64,000 nucleotides of DNA from CAVZGO01 sp963774935. Lineage in GTDB: Bacteria > Chloroflexota > Anaerolineae > Anaerolineales > UBA4823. The position numbers were made by a program, and so were the translations under genes. The stretch covers positions 1 to 64,000 of the forward strand of contig CAVZGO010000013.1 of NCBI GenBank assembly GCA_963774935.1, in the 5' to 3' direction. Shown here in pieces: positions 24,283 through 33,825 of this stretch; position 1 is the first letter of the stretch, and the number at the start of each line of letters is the position of its first letter. Below the pieces are notes generated by a model. The model was not told the DNA's origin. It did not search any database and saw only the letters and a program-made list of their open reading frames with translations.

Positions 24283-25863
24283 ATGGTAAACATCACTGAC
24301 GGTGACACGCGTTCGCAGCGCCTGGTACTTGCCACCGTATTCATTGCCTATTTCAGCTCCTATTTTGTCCAAAACAGCATCAATACTGCCTTGCCAAAGA
24401 TCGCCGCTGATCTGGATGGTCTGGCATATTACTCCTGGGCAATCTCGATCCCGGCACTTGCTTCTGCAATTGTCACGCTGATCTTTGGGAAACTCTCCGA
24501 TATGTATGGGCGCCGGATCATCTTACTGTACTCGTTCGGGTTTATTGTCCTCGGTTCAATTCTATGCGCAACGAGCCTAAGCTTTTTGATGCTGGTTATC
24601 GCGCTCAGTATTCTCAGCATGGGATTCGGCTCGATACCGCCATTATGTTTCGTCCTGCTGGGCGACATGTATAGCCCCACTGAGCGGAGCAAGTGGGCAG
24701 GTCTGCTCAATATATCTTCTGCGATCACCGCCTTTACCATTCCAACGATGAGCGGTTGGCTGGTAGATAACTTCAGCTGGCGCTACATATTTTGGATAGA
24801 TCTCCCGCTGGCGATCCTGACCGGCATGATCGTGCTGCGTGGCTTGCCTGCACTCTCGCAACGGAAAGAGCACAAGATAGATTTCCGCGGTTCGGTGCAC
24901 CTGGCAGTAGCGTCCTCGACCATGATTCTGGGCATTTCTTTGATTGGGAATACCTATGCCTGGCACTCTCCCCAAATCCTCTTGTTATTGGGTATCTCAG
25001 CGGTTTTCTGGCTGCTATTCCTGCGTACGGAATCGAAAGCACCCGAGCCGATGCTGGATATCAAGGTGCTTACCAATCGAACCTTTCTCATTGCTTCGGT
25101 TTCAGCATTAATATCACTGCTGGGGATTACCGCGATCATGGTGTATTTCCCGCTTTTCCTGCAGGGCGTTCTAAATGTCAGTGCTACGATGAGTGGAAAG
25201 ATCATTACCCCGCTCAATGTTTTGATGTCTTTGATGGGCATTCCTGCAGGTTTATTGATCGCGAAAACGAAACGTTACAAATGGATGTACGTTGGCAGCT
25301 ATGCCATATTAACCCTGGCTATGTTTGGGATGCTAGGCTTTGATGCCAATACGGCGCTCGGGTGGGGTTTTGCCATCTCGACGATTGCAGGGATTGGTTT
25401 GGGCGCCATCCCGACCATCAATGCGCTGGTGGTGCAATATGCCGTCCCGAAACGGTTTCTTGGCGCGGCGACTGGGGGATTGTATTTCTTCGTCATGATC
25501 GGTAGGGCGCTTTCACCGGCGATCCTGGGTCCGGTAATGAATAGAGTTTACAACAGAACACTGGCTGCCCAATTGCCGGAAAGCGTGAACCAATATCTGA
25601 ATGAGGTTACTCTTTCTTCACTGAGCAATCCGAGAGTACTTCTATCCAAAGCTGCGATGGCAGAGCTGCAGGGATTCTTTAACCACATCGGCGCTCAGGC
25701 AGTGATGCTTTTCGAACAGACAGTTCAAGCCATCCGGACCAGTTTGGAGGCCAGTATACACGTGGTCTTCTGGGTTGGCGCGGTTACGATGCTGGCTGCC
25801 TTCCTGCTCATCCTCGCCATTCCAGAGATCTCTCTGGACGGCGAAGCACAGCAGGATGGATAG
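24283..25863 (+). CDS. MFS transporter, 14-TM (DHA2-type)
   Basis: A 526-residue major facilitator with about 14 hydrophobic segments. The motif GKLSDMYGRRI between TM2 and TM3 (about residues 68-78) is MFS motif A. GMIVLRGLPAL and the central loop separate the halves. DHA2 members export drugs or small metabolites by proton antiport. It begins 24 bases after the second esterase, with no clear ribosome-binding site, and ends region 1, so it may export a pathway product or toxic intermediate. Confidence 0.85.
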   Translation: MVNITDGDTRSQRLVLATVFIAYFSSYFVQNSINTALPKIAADLDGLAYYSWAISIPALASAIVTLIFGKLSDMYGRRIILLYSFGFIVLGSILCATSLSFLMLVIALSILSMGFGSIPPLCFVLLGDMYSPTERSKWAGLLNISSAITAFTIPTMSGWLVDNFSWRYIFWIDLPLAILTGMIVLRGLPALSQRKEHKIDFRGSVHLAVASSTMILGISLIGNTYAWHSPQILLLLGISAVFWLLFLRTESKAPEPMLDIKVLTNRTFLIASVSALISLLGITAIMVYFPLFLQGVLNVSATMSGKIITPLNVLMSLMGIPAGLLIAKTKRYKWMYVGSYAILTLAMFGMLGFDANTALGWGFAISTIAGIGLGAIPTINALVVQYAVPKRFLGAATGGLYFFVMIGRALSPAILGPVMNRVYNRTLAAQLPESVNQYLNEVTLSSLSNPRVLLSKAAMAELQGFFNHIGAQAVMLFEQTVQAIRTSLEASIHVVFWVGAVTMLAAFLLILAIPEISLDGEAQQDG

Positions 25864-25909
25864 TGGCTAGGGAGAAGTTTCGCGATATGCCGGAAGTGAT
25901 CAGACGAGC

Positions 25910-27316
25910 CTAATCATCCATGTGCCGGATGATCTCATCGCCAAATTCTGAGCACTTCACCAACGTCGCCCCATTCATCAGGCGTTCAAAGTCATAGGTA
26001 ACCGTTTTTGCCGCGATCGCGCCTTCCATCCCCTTGATAATTAAGTCAGCGACCTCCGCCCAACCCATGTACCGGAACATCATCTCGCCGGAGAGGATCA
26101 CCGAGCCGGGATTGACCTTATCCAGATCGGTGTATTTTGGGGCAGTGCCGTGCGTCGCTTCAAAGATGGCGTGACCGGTCTCGTAATTTATATTGGCGCC
26201 TGGGGCAATTCCAATTCCACCCACCATGGCTGCGATCTGATCGGATATATAATCGCCGTTTAAGTTCATCGTGGCAATCACATCATATTCCTGCGGGCAG
26301 ACGAGCACGGTGGACATTGCCACATCGGTCAGGGTGTCCTTGATGAGCAGCTTATTCTTCCATTGACCATTTCCATGCGACTCTACTAAGGATAAAGCCT
26401 GCTCCACTTCATCCATTATCACCCTTTTCTGCTCGGGTGACATCACTGAAAAATCGTCATCGACTAATCTCGCATGATCCTCGATAGACAACTCAGGACT
26501 GGTCTCGATGTTTTTCAGTATCTGGGTTTCGCGCTCGGTCACTGTCTGGTCACGAAATTCTCGCTTAACCAGGGCATAACCCCAATTCAGGAAAGCGCCT
26601 TCGGTGTGGGTCATGACATCGCCTTGAGCAATAAATGTCACGCTTTTGCGCCTGTTTTCTAAAGACCAGTGGATGGCTGCACGCACGAGGCGCTCGGTGC
26701 CTTCAATCGAAATTGGCTTAATACTGAGCCCAACCGTATCAGGAAAACGAAATTTGGCAAATTCTGTGGGGAAGCCTTCTTTGAAAAGCTCCATGAACTT
26801 CTTGCTCTCGTTAGTGGATGATTGAAATTCGAGCCCGGTGTAGATATCTTCTGAGTTTTCGCGGAAGATAATCACATCTACGTCTTCTGGTCGTTTCATC
26901 GGAGAAGGCACGCCCTGGTAGTAGCGTACCGGGCGCAGGCAGACATACAAGTCCAGCAGCTGGCGCAGCGCCACATTCAGCGAGCGTATGCCGCCGCCAA
27001 TGGGAGTCGTTAATGGCCCTTTGATGCCGACCAGGAATTCTTTAAAAGCTATAACGGTTTCATCGGGCAGCCAGGAGCTGAATTTATTGTAAGCCTTCTC
27101 GCCGGCATAAACTTCCATCCAGTGGACTTTTCTTTTACCAGCATAAGCTTTCTCAACAGCAGCGTCAAATACCCGGATGGATGCGCGCCAGATGTCACGC
27201 CCTGTGCCATCGCCTTCAACAAATGGAATGATTGGATTGTTGGGAACCTGTAGTATGCCGTCCTGAATAGAAATCTTCGATCCCTCTGCGGGTACCACAA
27301 CATTTTCGTATGCCAT
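25910..27316 (-). CDS. icd: NADP-dependent isocitrate dehydrogenase
   Basis: A 468-residue enzyme of the TCA cycle, converting isocitrate to 2-oxoglutarate. FVEGDGTGRDIW near the N-terminus, SLNVALRQ with the substrate-binding Ser, LRPVRYYQGVPSP, and the NADP-site ATHGTAPKYTDLDKVNPGS all match bacterial Icd. ATG 27316 is chosen because GGAG lies 8 bases upstream; an ATG two codons earlier is too close to that site. It is monocistronic, converging on the MFS gene and diverging from the ZIP-type gene. Confidence 0.95.
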   Translation of the reverse strand: MAYENVVVPAEGSKISIQDGILQVPNNPIIPFVEGDGTGRDIWRASIRVFDAAVEKAYAGKRKVHWMEVYAGEKAYNKFSSWLPDETVIAFKEFLVGIKGPLTTPIGGGIRSLNVALRQLLDLYVCLRPVRYYQGVPSPMKRPEDVDVIIFRENSEDIYTGLEFQSSTNESKKFMELFKEGFPTEFAKFRFPDTVGLSIKPISIEGTERLVRAAIHWSLENRRKSVTFIAQGDVMTHTEGAFLNWGYALVKREFRDQTVTERETQILKNIETSPELSIEDHARLVDDDFSVMSPEQKRVIMDEVEQALSLVESHGNGQWKNKLLIKDTLTDVAMSTVLVCPQEYDVIATMNLNGDYISDQIAAMVGGIGIAPGANINYETGHAIFEATHGTAPKYTDLDKVNPGSVILSGEMMFRYMGWAEVADLIIKGMEGAIAAKTVTYDFERLMNGATLVKCSEFGDEIIRHMDD

Positions 27317-27556
27317 TGTCATTCTCCACGGAAGATATATCTGCCAGCTTTTTAATTATACCATCGGGGTGCTGCCAACGTTTCGAAGGTGTTGCTTCTG
27401 TCACTCGGCACCACAATGTCGATCAACAGCCAGTCTGGTCAGGGAACTGAGGCAAGCTGGACTGGCATCATTTTTCATTGCTCGAAAATTGATATTGGAT
27501 ATAATTAAAAGTTAGTTGTTCTCATTAACCTGAATGGAATTATTCAGGAGGTGCAC

Positions 27557-28277
27557 ATGCTCACAGCAACCTTGTGGGGCGGGCTGGCAGCCGCCTCGCT
27601 GCTCATCGGATATGCTCTTGCGGCACGCGGGTTGAGCAACCGCGCCACCGGCATGATTATGGGAATCGGCTCCGGGGCGCTTCTTGGTGCGATTGCCTAC
27701 GAACTGATACCTGAATCGATGCTCGGTAATGTAGGGATGGGAGTCATGTTCGCTGCCGGCGCTGTTACTTTTTTTGTGGCAGATTGGGTAATCGACCACC
27801 GGGGCGGGGCAGATCGCAAGGATATCACCGGGGAGCAGTCGGTCGGCTCTGGCACAGCGATCTTCATCGGCACACTGTTGGACAATGTGCCCGAGTTCGA
27901 TCATTTTAGGAATGAGCCTGGCGCTTGGCGGCAATGTCAATATAGCCTTTCTAACGGCCGTATTTGTCTCCAACCTGCCAGAGGGTGTAGCCGGAACCAC
28001 CAACCTCGAAGTCGCGGGGCACTCGCGCCGCACCATATTTTATATGTGGACTGCACTGGTGTTGATCTCTGCTGCCAGTGCCGGGTTGGGATATGCAGTG
28101 GTCCATTGGCTGCCAGGGATAGACGGACACTTAACCCAGGCCTTTGCTGCCGGGGCGATGCTGACCATGCTGGCAGATGCAATGATGCCGGAAGCGTTTG
28201 AACACGGCGGAAAGCTGGTGGGTATCTTTACTGTAATGGGTTTTTTGGTTGCCGCTATTTTAAGTATCATGGATTGA
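27557..28277 (+). pseudogene. ZIP-family metal transporter, one frameshift
   Basis: A predicted eight-helix ZIP-type metal permease of about 240 residues. The first part reads to GTLLDNVPE, and the expected continuation SIILGMSLALGGN is in the next frame. An extra T at 27896-27897 (GAGTTCG for GAGTCG) accounts for it. The metal-site motifs DNVPES and SNLPEG are both preserved across the break. ATG 27557 is preceded by AGGAGGT. It probably imports or exports zinc or another divalent metal if the base is an error. Confidence 0.8.
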
Positions 28278-28382
28278 GGCTCTGGCTACCAGACGGATCC
28301 AAACTGGCATTGATCACGAATTATACAAGTGATATCATAATGCATTGTCAGCTTAATTTACAGCCAATAAAAGGAGACTAGC

Positions 28383-29273
28383 ATGGCGAAGGTTAAAGAC
28401 AAGAAGAAAAGCAAGAAGGCAAAGCAGAAATTGGAGCCAACTCCGGTTGGTAATCCAACTGTGTCTGGAGCGCAGGCAGCATCCACAGATGAACCGCGAG
28501 CTAAACTGAGCCGCAAAGAGTTCGAGAATGAGATGGAAAAGCTCCAGGTCGAACTGGTCAAGCTCCAGGAGTGGGTCAAATTCACCGGAGCGAAAATCTG
28601 CGTGATTTTTGAAGGGCGCGATACAGCCGGTAAGGGCGGCGTGATCAAACGGATTACGGAACGGGTCAGCCCGCGCGTCTTCCGTGTCGTTGCATTATCC
28701 GCTCCGACCGAACGCGAGAAATCACAGATGTATGTCCAGCGTTACATGCCATATCTGCCAGCCGCCGGGGAAGTGGTGCTGTTCGACCGCAGTTGGTACA
28801 ACCGGGCTGGCGTCGAGCGCGTGATGGGCTTTGCCACCCCAGAGCAGGTGGATAATTTCCTGAAATATACCCCGTTCTTTGAGCGGCTGGTCATCAACTC
28901 TGGCGTGATCCTGATCAAGTATTGGCTCGAAGTCGACATGGATGAACAGGCTAAGCGCTTCCAGGAGCGCAATGTAGATTACCGCAAGATCTGGAAGCTC
29001 AGCCCGATGGACGTACAGGCGCAGGCACGCTGGTACGATTATTCCAGGGCACGCGATGCCATGTTCGAAGCAACGGATACCCCGGAAAGCCCCTGGTATG
29101 TGGTGCCCTCCAATGACCAGCGCAAGGCGCGCTTGAACTGCATTTCGCACTTCTTGAGTTTGATTCCCTATGAAGAGGTGCCGCGCGAACCGATCAAGTT
29201 TCCCAAACGGCAGTCCAAGGGAAACTACAAAGAACCGGATTATCCCTTCCGGTATGTCCCAGAAAAATTTTGA
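28383..29273 (+). CDS. ppk2: Polyphosphate kinase 2
   Basis: A 296-residue PPK2-family enzyme that transfers phosphate between polyphosphate and nucleotides. A Lys-rich N-terminal stretch (KVKDKKKSKKAKQK) precedes the kinase domain. Walker A is FEGRDTAGKGG (about residue 77), and the lid module contains DRSWYNRAGVERVMGF (about 132-147). The single PPK2 domain and length suit the class that makes GTP or ATP from polyphosphate. An AAAGGAG site precedes the ATG. It is followed 17 bases later by a cation ATPase. Confidence 0.93.
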   Translation: MAKVKDKKKSKKAKQKLEPTPVGNPTVSGAQAASTDEPRAKLSRKEFENEMEKLQVELVKLQEWVKFTGAKICVIFEGRDTAGKGGVIKRITERVSPRVFRVVALSAPTEREKSQMYVQRYMPYLPAAGEVVLFDRSWYNRAGVERVMGFATPEQVDNFLKYTPFFERLVINSGVILIKYWLEVDMDEQAKRFQERNVDYRKIWKLSPMDVQAQARWYDYSRARDAMFEATDTPESPWYVVPSNDQRKARLNCISHFLSLIPYEEVPREPIKFPKRQSKGNYKEPDYPFRYVPEKF

Positions 29274-29290
29274 AAGGATGGTATTCGATT

Positions 29291-32110
29291 ATGGCAGAAA
29301 CATCCAATAACCAACCGAAGTGGTTCACCCTTTCGCCTGAAGAAGTTGGCAAAGAGCTTGGGGTCGACCCGGCAAAGGGTTTAAGCTCGGCGGAAGCGAA
29401 GCAGCGGCTGCAGAAATATGGCCCAAATCGCCTGGCTGAAAAGAAGAAAAAGTCAGGATTGCAGTCGTTTCTGGAACAGTACCAGGACTTGATGCAGTTC
29501 GTCCTGCTTGGCGCGGCGATCATCAACCAGGTCTTCACCGGAGAATGGGGAACTACGATTGTGCTGGTCGGACTGACGGTTTTCAACGCCATCCTTGGGA
29601 TGCGCGGCGAAGCCAAAGCCGAAGCCAGCCTGGCAGCGCTGGCATCATCGATGAAGAGCATCGCCCGCGTGCGCCGCGATGGCCAGGCAGTCGAAGTGAA
29701 TGCCGAGGAACTGGTACCTGGAGACATCGTGCTGATGGAGGCAGGCAACCTGGTCACAGCCGATGGGCGCCTGTTTGTGACGGCGACGATGGAAATCGAG
29801 GAAGCCGCCCTGACCGGCGAGAGCGTGGCATCGTCCAAAGATACCGAAACTATTGCTAATCCTGATGCTCCCCTGGGCGACCGGCACTGCATGGCGTATA
29901 TGAACACTTCCGTCACGCGTGGGCGCGGCGAGATGATCGTCACCACCACCGGCATGGGCACGGAGATGGGCAACATCGCCGATTTGCTCAACAAGACCGA
30001 AGCGGATAAGACGCCGCTGCAAAAGCAGCTCGACAAGCTGACCATAATCATTGCCTCGTTGGCTGGTCTGGCATTCATTATCATGCTGATCCTGGGTTGG
30101 CGTAACAATCAGCCTTTTGATACCATCTTCATTGCCGGTATTGCACTGGCGATCTCCGCCATTCCTACTGGTCTGCCCGCTGTGGTCACCACCATGTACT
30201 CCATGGGCACCCGCCAGCTAGCCAGCCTGGGTGCCATCGTCAAACGTCTGCCATCCGTGGAGACGCTGGGCTCGGTTTCAGCGATCTGCTCGGATAAGAC
30301 CGGCACGCTCACCCTCAACAAGATGACGGCGCGTGAGTTCACCATCCCGGGTCAAAACCGCTTCACCGTGACCGGCGAAGGCTATGGTATCCAGGGGGAA
30401 TATAAGCTGGCTACGGGTATCGCAGGTTTACAGCCCTGGCAGAAAAATACCATGTCCTACAGCACCGAAGGCAAGCTGCTGAGCGCAGGCGGTGCCAAGG
30501 TCGATCTTGAGCAGATCCTGCTGCCCATGGCACTGTGTGCTGATGCCCGTCTCGACAACGGCGCCTTGATCGGCGACCCCACCGAGGGCGCGCTGATCGT
30601 GCTGGCGGAAAAAGGCGGCATCAGCGTGGATGGCGCTCGAGCGATGTATCCCCGCGTGGCGGAGGTGCCCTTCGATTCGGATTACAAGTTCATGGCCACT
30701 TTCCACAACATGGTCAATGAGCAAGGCAAACCAGTGGTGCGCTGCTTTGTCAAAGGTGCGCCGGATGTGCTGATCGCCCGCAGCAGCTCGTACTGGCTGC
30801 CAGGCGGCGAGGTACAGCTGGCTACTGAAGACAAGCGACCACTGGCACTGGCGGAGAACGAACGGATGGCGAAAGCCGGAGAACGCGTCATGGTCGTGGC
30901 GCGGCGTGACTTCGACCCGCAAACCTTCGATCCGAAGGCAAAACTGTTAGACCTGGTGAAGGACCTCACCATCCTGGCGATGGTTGGCATCGTCGATCCA
31001 CCACGCAATGAAGCCAAGGATGCAATTGCCAAATGTCACAGCGCCGGCATCCAGGTGCGCATGATCACCGGCGACCATGCCGTGACCGCTGCCGCTATCG
31101 GCCGCGAGCTGGGCATCACTGGAACAGCGCTGACCGGCGCCGAATTCAAGGCATTAAGCGACGATGAGCTGAAGAAAATGCTGCCCGAGATCGGCGTGGT
31201 AGCCCGAGTCGCTCCAGAGGACAAGATTCGCCTGGTGACGATGCTGCAAGAGCTGGATAACATCGTAGCCATGACCGGGGACGGCGTGAACGATGCGCCT
31301 GCCCTCAAGAAAGCCGACATCGGCGTAGCCATGGGCATCACCGGCACTGAAGTCTCGAAGGGTGCGGCGGTGATGATCCTGACCGACGACAACTTTGCCA
31401 CCATCGTCAAGGCAGTGGAGTTCGGGCGAGCCATCTACAACAACCTGTTCAACTTCGTTCGCTTCCAGATGGAATCGCTGGTGGCGTTCATCGTCTCATA
31501 CCTCCTGGCAGCGTTCTTCATCGTGCTTGGGGGAACACCGTTCCTGGTATTCACCGTTTTGTGGATCAACTTCCTTGTTCAGATCCCAGTCGCGTTAGCG
31601 CTGGGGTTCGATGATCCAGCACCAGATCTCATGGAGCACAAGCCTCGCCCACTAAAGCAACCGATCCTGTCAACCTCTCAATGGGTGCGAATTGCTCTCA
31701 TTGGGATCCTGATGTCGATTGGCACGGTCTACCTTGAAAAGATAAATGAGGCAACCAGCAAAGAGCTTGCGTTTACCATGGGGTTCGTCTTCTTCTCATT
31801 GTGCATCGTTGTGCTTGCCCTCAGCTCACGCAGTGAGACTGCCAGTGCATTCAACCGTGATATTGTGAAGAATCGACACCAGTTGAGTCTCTATGGCTTG
31901 TCACTGTTGATGATCATTCTGCCGGTCAAGCTTAATTTCCTTCAGAGTTGGCTGGGCCTCACCGAGATAACCTTCAACCAATGGTTGATCTGCATCGGTT
32001 TCGCCCTCGCACTGCTGCTGGTCGATGAGGTGATAAAATTCTTCATGCGCAGAAGCCGCAGCCAGCATGAAAATGAAATTAACAATGCCGTAGCAGCTGC
32101 CACCGATTGA
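29291..32110 (+). CDS. P-type cation-transporting ATPase (P2 type)
   Basis: A 939-residue pump with an N-terminal cation-ATPase domain, a GEAKAEASLAAL stalk region, the TGES actuator motif (ALTGES), the phosphorylation site CSDKTGTLT, MITGDH and GDGVNDAPALKKADIG. About ten membrane helices are expected. The start ATG 29291 follows AAAGGATGG. TM4 reads PTGLPAVVTT, so the Glu that binds Ca2+ in SERCA-type PEGLPA is Thr, and the transported ion is uncertain. Its place behind ppk2 suggests ion homeostasis linked to polyphosphate or energy stress. Confidence 0.88.
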   Translation: MAETSNNQPKWFTLSPEEVGKELGVDPAKGLSSAEAKQRLQKYGPNRLAEKKKKSGLQSFLEQYQDLMQFVLLGAAIINQVFTGEWGTTIVLVGLTVFNAILGMRGEAKAEASLAALASSMKSIARVRRDGQAVEVNAEELVPGDIVLMEAGNLVTADGRLFVTATMEIEEAALTGESVASSKDTETIANPDAPLGDRHCMAYMNTSVTRGRGEMIVTTTGMGTEMGNIADLLNKTEADKTPLQKQLDKLTIIIASLAGLAFIIMLILGWRNNQPFDTIFIAGIALAISAIPTGLPAVVTTMYSMGTRQLASLGAIVKRLPSVETLGSVSAICSDKTGTLTLNKMTAREFTIPGQNRFTVTGEGYGIQGEYKLATGIAGLQPWQKNTMSYSTEGKLLSAGGAKVDLEQILLPMALCADARLDNGALIGDPTEGALIVLAEKGGISVDGARAMYPRVAEVPFDSDYKFMATFHNMVNEQGKPVVRCFVKGAPDVLIARSSSYWLPGGEVQLATEDKRPLALAENERMAKAGERVMVVARRDFDPQTFDPKAKLLDLVKDLTILAMVGIVDPPRNEAKDAIAKCHSAGIQVRMITGDHAVTAAAIGRELGITGTALTGAEFKALSDDELKKMLPEIGVVARVAPEDKIRLVTMLQELDNIVAMTGDGVNDAPALKKADIGVAMGITGTEVSKGAAVMILTDDNFATIVKAVEFGRAIYNNLFNFVRFQMESLVAFIVSYLLAAFFIVLGGTPFLVFTVLWINFLVQIPVALALGFDDPAPDLMEHKPRPLKQPILSTSQWVRIALIGILMSIGTVYLEKINEATSKELAFTMGFVFFSLCIVVLALSSRSETASAFNRDIVKNRHQLSLYGLSLLMIILPVKLNFLQSWLGLTEITFNQWLICIGFALALLLVDEVIKFFMRRSRSQHENEINNAVAAATD

Positions 32111-32149
32111 TCAATTGAGGAAGCTGAAACCTTTTTATGATGAGGGAGA

Positions 32150-32190
32150 GGCAGGTGTTTTGCTGCATAAATTACGGCAAAACACCTGCC
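32150..32190 (+). terminator. Strong hairpin after the P-type ATPase gene
   Basis: GGCAGGTGTTTTGC (32150-32163) pairs perfectly over 14 bases with GCAAAACACCTGCC (32177-32190). It lies 40 bases beyond the ATPase stop. There is no downstream T run, so termination may need another factor. Confidence 0.55.
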
Positions 32191-32247
32191 CCCGATAAAT
32201 TAGAATAGATACCTAGAATTGGAAGAGCGTTAAAATTGGAGGTTGGT

Positions 32248-32925
32248 TTGGAAATCGATCCAAAATTAGCTTCTCAAGGGTATGTTTTCGAGCCCTCAAA
32301 GTACACACCGGGGCTGGGATATGCTCGTTTAAGTGTTGTCATCTCTGGAAAGCCGACCCAGCGCTATTTCGATGTCAAATCGCTGCGCCTGCCAACCTAC
32401 GACGGGCGGTTCTACCACCAGACTTCTGTGACCCGCCATGAGCTGGCGCCAGAAGAAACATTTCAGGTATGCCTGGGACAGTTAACTCTGGAAACCTATC
32501 GTGGAGAGAGCCTGCATGCCTTCTCCTTTGGCGGCAGATTGGATGTGAAAATTGCGTCAGATGAAGTCTTCTGTGCATTGACTTCGGATGCACCGATCTT
32601 CAAGCTGCGGGAAGACGCTAAATTGTACGGCGGGTTGCTTGCCGCTGAAATTATGGAAATGCTGGCAGAAAAACAAGCCAGACTGCCGGGTCATGGAAAT
32701 GAGCTGTATTCTCGTCTGGCCCAGGTCGATCCTTATGCACTGTTCCTGGCTTGCCTGGTATCGCTACGAAAGCGCGCCGACAGCATTCCAATGAACTTAC
32801 GTCGAGATCAGTATCAGAAGGTATCTACCGAGATCAATCGGGGTTTACAAACAGTACGCAATGCAGACGGCTGGGATGGCAACTCACCCACCCTGGATGA
32901 GCTGCTGTCTAAAGGAGGCAATTGA
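32248..32925 (+). CDS. Protein of unknown function
   Basis: A soluble protein of about 225 residues with no family I recognise. The N-terminal 110 residues are beta-rich (YARLSVVISG, AFSFGGRLDVKIASDE). The C-terminal part is helical (LLAAEIMEMLAEKQARL, RRDQYQKVSTEINRGLQTV). No signal peptide or membrane span is visible. TTG 32248 follows GGAGGT closely; TTG 32236 in the same frame is an alternative. It stands between the ATPase hairpin and a set of small membrane proteins. Confidence 0.6.
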   Translation: MEIDPKLASQGYVFEPSKYTPGLGYARLSVVISGKPTQRYFDVKSLRLPTYDGRFYHQTSVTRHELAPEETFQVCLGQLTLETYRGESLHAFSFGGRLDVKIASDEVFCALTSDAPIFKLREDAKLYGGLLAAEIMEMLAEKQARLPGHGNELYSRLAQVDPYALFLACLVSLRKRADSIPMNLRRDQYQKVSTEINRGLQTVRNADGWDGNSPTLDELLSKGGN

Positions 32926-33032
32926 CAGAACACAACTGAGAAATTCGATCATAAGATAAAGTCGTAAATGATGAACAAGTATGAGAGTTAATTTTCTATT
33001 TGCCAAAATTATTTTATAGGAGAAGAATTACC

Positions 33033-33335
33033 ATGAAAACAATCAAGTCAGTTAATGTCGGTTCGTTTGTCCTCTATGGAGCTGTATTAGCAGCCTTTTG
33101 GACCTTCGCCTTTGGGCTGTATTACTGGTTCCTGGGATGGATCTTCGGCGCCCAGTCCTGGTGGGTCGATATGAACCTGCTCAACTGGTCCGCCTACTCG
33201 ATGGCTACCTTCCTGTCCGTAATCTGGCGAAGCCTGATCAATGCAGCCGGCGGCGCGCTTGCCGGGCTGGTCGTGGCTCTTGTTTACAACGCCGTAGCCG
33301 GGCTTATGGGTGGTATCAAGCTTAATGTCGAATAA
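33033..33335 (+). CDS. Small membrane protein
   Basis: A 100-residue hydrophobic protein with two long spans (about residues 12-35 and 65-90) separated by a Trp-rich loop (SWWVDMNLLNW). It has a Gly/Ala-rich second helix. The start follows TAGGAGAAG. No family is recognised. It is the first of several small membrane proteins in one direction, spaced by 20-90 bases, each with its own strong ribosome-binding site. Confidence 0.65.
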   Translation: MKTIKSVNVGSFVLYGAVLAAFWTFAFGLYYWFLGWIFGAQSWWVDMNLLNWSAYSMATFLSVIWRSLINAAGGALAGLVVALVYNAVAGLMGGIKLNVE

Positions 33336-33357
33336 TCCATATAAAGAGGAGAAAGAA

Positions 33358-33744
33358 ATGAAAAAACGCCCATTTGGTGTTACTGTATTGGCTGTACTTG
33401 CCGGCCTGGGGGCAGTCCTTGCGGGAATTTATGCCCTGCAATCCCTGGGAATTCTCCCGTTTTTTATTGGAGAATATAAGATTCATGCCTTCAGCTTCTG
33501 GTCGTTCCTGATGTGGGCCTTGATGGTCTGGGTTTATGTCTGGCTGGTGCAGATGCTGTGGCGTGTCGACAAGCAGGCCTGGCTGTTCCTGGCAGTGATC
33601 ACTGTCTTCAACCTGATCTTAGGATTCACCGTTTCGCTGGGTGAAGGTACATTTTCAGATGCTGGTGTTAGCTTCATCCTCAACACCATCATCTTGATCT
33701 ATATCATGCTGCCTGGTGTAAAGCGGGCTTTCGACGCGGATTAA
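33358..33744 (+). CDS. Small four-helix membrane protein
   Basis: A 128-residue protein beginning MKKRPFGVTVLAVLAGLGAV, with about four hydrophobic segments. ATG 33358 follows GAGGAGA; in-frame starts further upstream would overlap the previous gene. It resembles the broad class of uncharacterised bacterial integral membrane proteins with an N-terminal basic cap. No function can be assigned. Confidence 0.65.
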   Translation: MKKRPFGVTVLAVLAGLGAVLAGIYALQSLGILPFFIGEYKIHAFSFWSFLMWALMVWVYVWLVQMLWRVDKQAWLFLAVITVFNLILGFTVSLGEGTFSDAGVSFILNTIILIYIMLPGVKRAFDAD

Positions 33745-33761
33745 TGTAAAAAAATTGGACG

Positions 33762-33789
33762 CGGTTTGGAGGGCATGCCCTCCAAACCG
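33762..33789. repeat. 28-bp perfect palindrome with core GGGCATGCCC
   Basis: A perfect inverted repeat, arms CGGTTTGGAGGGCA, between two membrane-protein genes. The same core GGGCATGCCC is at the centre of the palindrome at 36049-36082. It would form a strong hairpin in RNA. It may be a terminator-like element or a member of a dispersed palindromic family. Confidence 0.6.
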
Positions 33790-33825
33790 ACACCCTATTC
33801 AACAAGTTTGTTTAAAGGAGAAAAC

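Noticed and set aside
27551..28277. Two overlapping membrane proteins
   Set aside because: The two frames join within the conserved DNVPES motif of ZIP transporters, so this is one gene with one extra base.
29291..32110. Naming the P-type ATPase as a calcium pump
   Set aside because: The key TM4 glutamate is Thr, so the ion is left unspecified.
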